Below, in pieces: positions 62,511 to 64,000 of a DNA stretch of 64,000 nt. The stretch is from positions 1-64,000 of the forward strand of contig JAAELK010000225.1 of NCBI GenBank assembly GCA_024226935.1, read 5' to 3'. The notes beneath the pieces are model-generated. The model worked only from the letters and a program-made list of their open reading frames with translations. It searched no databases and was not told the DNA's origin. This DNA comes from Desulfobacteraceae bacterium. Lineage in GTDB: Bacteria; Desulfobacterota; Desulfobacteria; Desulfobacterales; Desulfobacteraceae. The translations under genes and the position numbers were made by a program. Positions within the stretch are counted from its first letter, which is position 1. Every line of letters begins with the position of its first letter.

Positions 62511-64000
62511 TTATTTTACCAATTTTCTTTGTTGACCAGGGGGTGCATAGGCATCCTTCCACACCTTTTCATATAACTTTTTTTCCCGGATCCATTTTGC
62601 ATCATTCCAGGAGAGAAAAGGCTGTATTCTTGTCTGGATCTCATCCATATAATCCATACCCCCATTGGGTAAAACAAGACCGATGCGTACCCGCCGAAGC
62701 AAGAGATCTGAAAGATGGCGGATCTGTTCATGACCGGCACCATAACAAAGTTCAGCCCACAGCGTCCGGGTGGTACCAATGGGGGTAAAGTCCTCCTTAT
62801 TACAAAGAGCCATCATCTCCACAAGCTTGTCACCATATCGTCCCAAAAGTCGCCGGGTCACTTTAGAAGATAATTTAACAAACCCTCCACCAAAAACAGA
62901 TTTTGCTGCAATTTCAGGGGTTGCTCCTGATCCCGGCCAAAGCCTGGTATTTTTTTTAGAACACCTGGGCAGATATTTGCTCACCGCCTTCAGGGCATCG
63001 AATGCCAACAACCGAAAAGTGGTCAATTTGCCGCCGGTGACGGTGACAAGCCCCTTATCCTTCCAAACCACATGCTCCCGGGATTCCTTGGAGGCCACAA
63101 CTTTCTTTTTACTTAATATGGGTCTTACCCCGGCGATGGAAGCAATGCAATCCTCCATGGATACCTTAAAATCCGGCAGGATATGGGCCAATCCAGCCAT
63201 TAAATAATTCACTTCATCCATGGTGATACAAGGCTCTTTTGAAACATCACCTGTATAATCCACATCCGTGGTCCCTAAAAGAAGACAACCTTCCCAGGGA
63301 AAAAGAAAAACAGGCCGTTTGTCCCCGGGATGGATAAAACTGATCACCCGATCCAGGGGATATAATTTACCGGGAAATATCAGATGACTGCCCCTGAGAG
63401 GCCGAATATGAAATCCTCTCACCGGCGACGGATGAAGATTTTCTGCAAAGGGCCCCGTGGTATTAACCACCGCAGAGGTTTTCACCAAGGTCTTCAAGCC
63501 GGTCTCAGTATCTCTTAAATAAACCCCGACCACATTCCCCTTGACGTCACGCTCAATGGAGATAGCTTTAGTATAATTAAAAGCATGACCTCCCCCGGAG
63601 CAACCATCAAAAATCAATCGGAGCACCAATCTTGCGTCATCCACCTGGGCATCTTTAAACCCCACGGCAGACAAAAGATTTGCCCTGCGGACCTTTGGCA
63701 CCTTTTCAAGGGTCTGGGCTTTTGAAAAAATTTGATGTTGTTTACCCCCGGCCATGAGGCTGTAAAGCGATAATCCCAATTTCATGGTTCCCATGGAAGG
63801 ACCATGATCATCATAGAGCGGCATGATAAAATCCAAGGGGTCCACCAACCCGGGATATGCAGACAACAATCTTTGTCGTTCCCTGACAGCCGATCGAGTT
63901 AACAAAAACTTTCCTTCCTTAAGATAACGCAACCCCCCATGAACCATCTTGGAAGAACGGCTCGAAGTTCCCCAGGCAAAATCATTTGCTTCCACCAACA
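62511..64000 (-). CDS. glpD: GlpD-like glycerol-3-phosphate dehydrogenase (N-terminus outside the window)
   Basis: The frame is open to the window edge. The visible 496 residues begin near residue 40 of the usual protein: EANDFAWGTSSRSSKMVHGGLRYL, so the FAD-binding GxGxxG start is missing only because the window ends. It has GAFNYTKAISIER-like sequence, the WEGCLLLGTTDVDYTGD region, IAGVRPILS and VTVTGGKLTTFRLLA, all typical of GlpD. The C-terminal GlpD cap follows (LCYGAGHEQIRHLSDLL). It oxidises glycerol 3-phosphate to DHAP at the membrane and passes electrons to the quinone pool. The FGGY kinase gene follows by 67 bases. Confidence 0.9.
   Translation of the reverse strand, partial: LVEANDFAWGTSSRSSKMVHGGLRYLKEGKFLLTRSAVRERQRLLSAYPGLVDPLDFIMPLYDDHGPSMGTMKLGLSLYSLMAGGKQHQIFSKAQTLEKVPKVRRANLLSAVGFKDAQVDDARLVLRLIFDGCSGGGHAFNYTKAISIERDVKGNVVGVYLRDTETGLKTLVKTSAVVNTTGPFAENLHPSPVRGFHIRPLRGSHLIFPGKLYPLDRVISFIHPGDKRPVFLFPWEGCLLLGTTDVDYTGDVSKEPCITMDEVNYLMAGLAHILPDFKVSMEDCIASIAGVRPILSKKKVVASKESREHVVWKDKGLVTVTGGKLTTFRLLAFDALKAVSKYLPRCSKKNTRLWPGSGATPEIAAKSVFGGGFVKLSSKVTRRLLGRYGDKLVEMMALCNKEDFTPIGTTRTLWAELCYGAGHEQIRHLSDLLLRRVRIGLVLPNGGMDYMDEIQTRIQPFLSWNDAKWIREKKLYEKVWKDAYAPPGQQRKLVK

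Overview
The window is chromosomal DNA of moderate, slightly AT-rich composition. It most resembles a strictly anaerobic deltaproteobacterium of the Desulfobacterales type (Desulfobacter, Desulfobacula and relatives). The evidence is a KorDABC 2-oxoglutarate:ferredoxin oxidoreductase, a biotin methylmalonyl-CoA transcarboxylase/decarboxylase-like complex, a TamB/Omp85 outer-membrane pair, and many signalling proteins (STAS, PP2C, HDOD, GAF, class I and class III cyclases). No sulfate-reduction gene lies in the window, so the genus is an inference. I saw no rRNA, tRNA, CRISPR array or complete insertion sequence.

Layout. 1-5.5 kb: a leftward operon encoding a GNAT-tailed protein of unknown function, a RimK-type ATP-grasp ligase, a QueC-like PP-loop enzyme and a membrane class III cyclase that stops halfway through its catalytic domain. 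5.8-14.1 kb: rightward tamB and a seven-POTRA Omp85 partner, then an MltF-like lytic transglycosylase and two convergent small lipoproteins. 15.2-20.0 kb: the housekeeping operon rplU-rpmA-obgE-nadD-rsfS-gpmI plus an HsdR_N-like protein, closed by a terminator. 20.1-24.7 kb: a zinc-ribbon protein and a three-subunit biotin carboxyltransferase complex, leftward. 25.1-28.6 kb: a possible 35-codon leader ORF, a pseudo-receiver protein and a pseudo-receiver/FapA fusion. 28.6-32.5 kb: a glycosyltransferase and korDABC.

32.5-43.1 kb is mainly regulatory: a palindromic repeat element with a deleted second copy, an HDOD protein, a class I adenylate cyclase homologue coupled to a pseudo-receiver/TPR protein, USP and GAF proteins, an ABM protein with a CitE-like lyase, a DsbC-like protein, a class III cyclase and a STAS protein. 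43.4-47.7 kb: a cold-shock gene diverging from a sucrose-phosphate synthase/phosphatase and sucrose phosphorylase operon. 47.7-52.1 kb: a large LOG-domain protein, two small proteins and a secreted 5'-nucleotidase in very AT-rich DNA.

52.4-59.0 kb is a leftward run: sulfotransferase, ChrA transporter, PhnD-type sensor histidine kinase, receiver-PP2C phosphatase, STAS antagonist and RsbW-like kinase, which reads as a partner-switching stress pathway with its own sensor. 59.2-64.0 kb: an alkyl-DHAP-synthase-like flavoenzyme, an FGGY kinase and a GlpD-like dehydrogenase cut by the window edge, a glycerol or ether-lipid module.

The best candidates for something undescribed are the GNAT/ATP-grasp/PP-loop operon and the set of three receiver domains that have all lost the phospho-acceptor aspartate. 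Family assignments rest on motifs read by eye; no database search was run.
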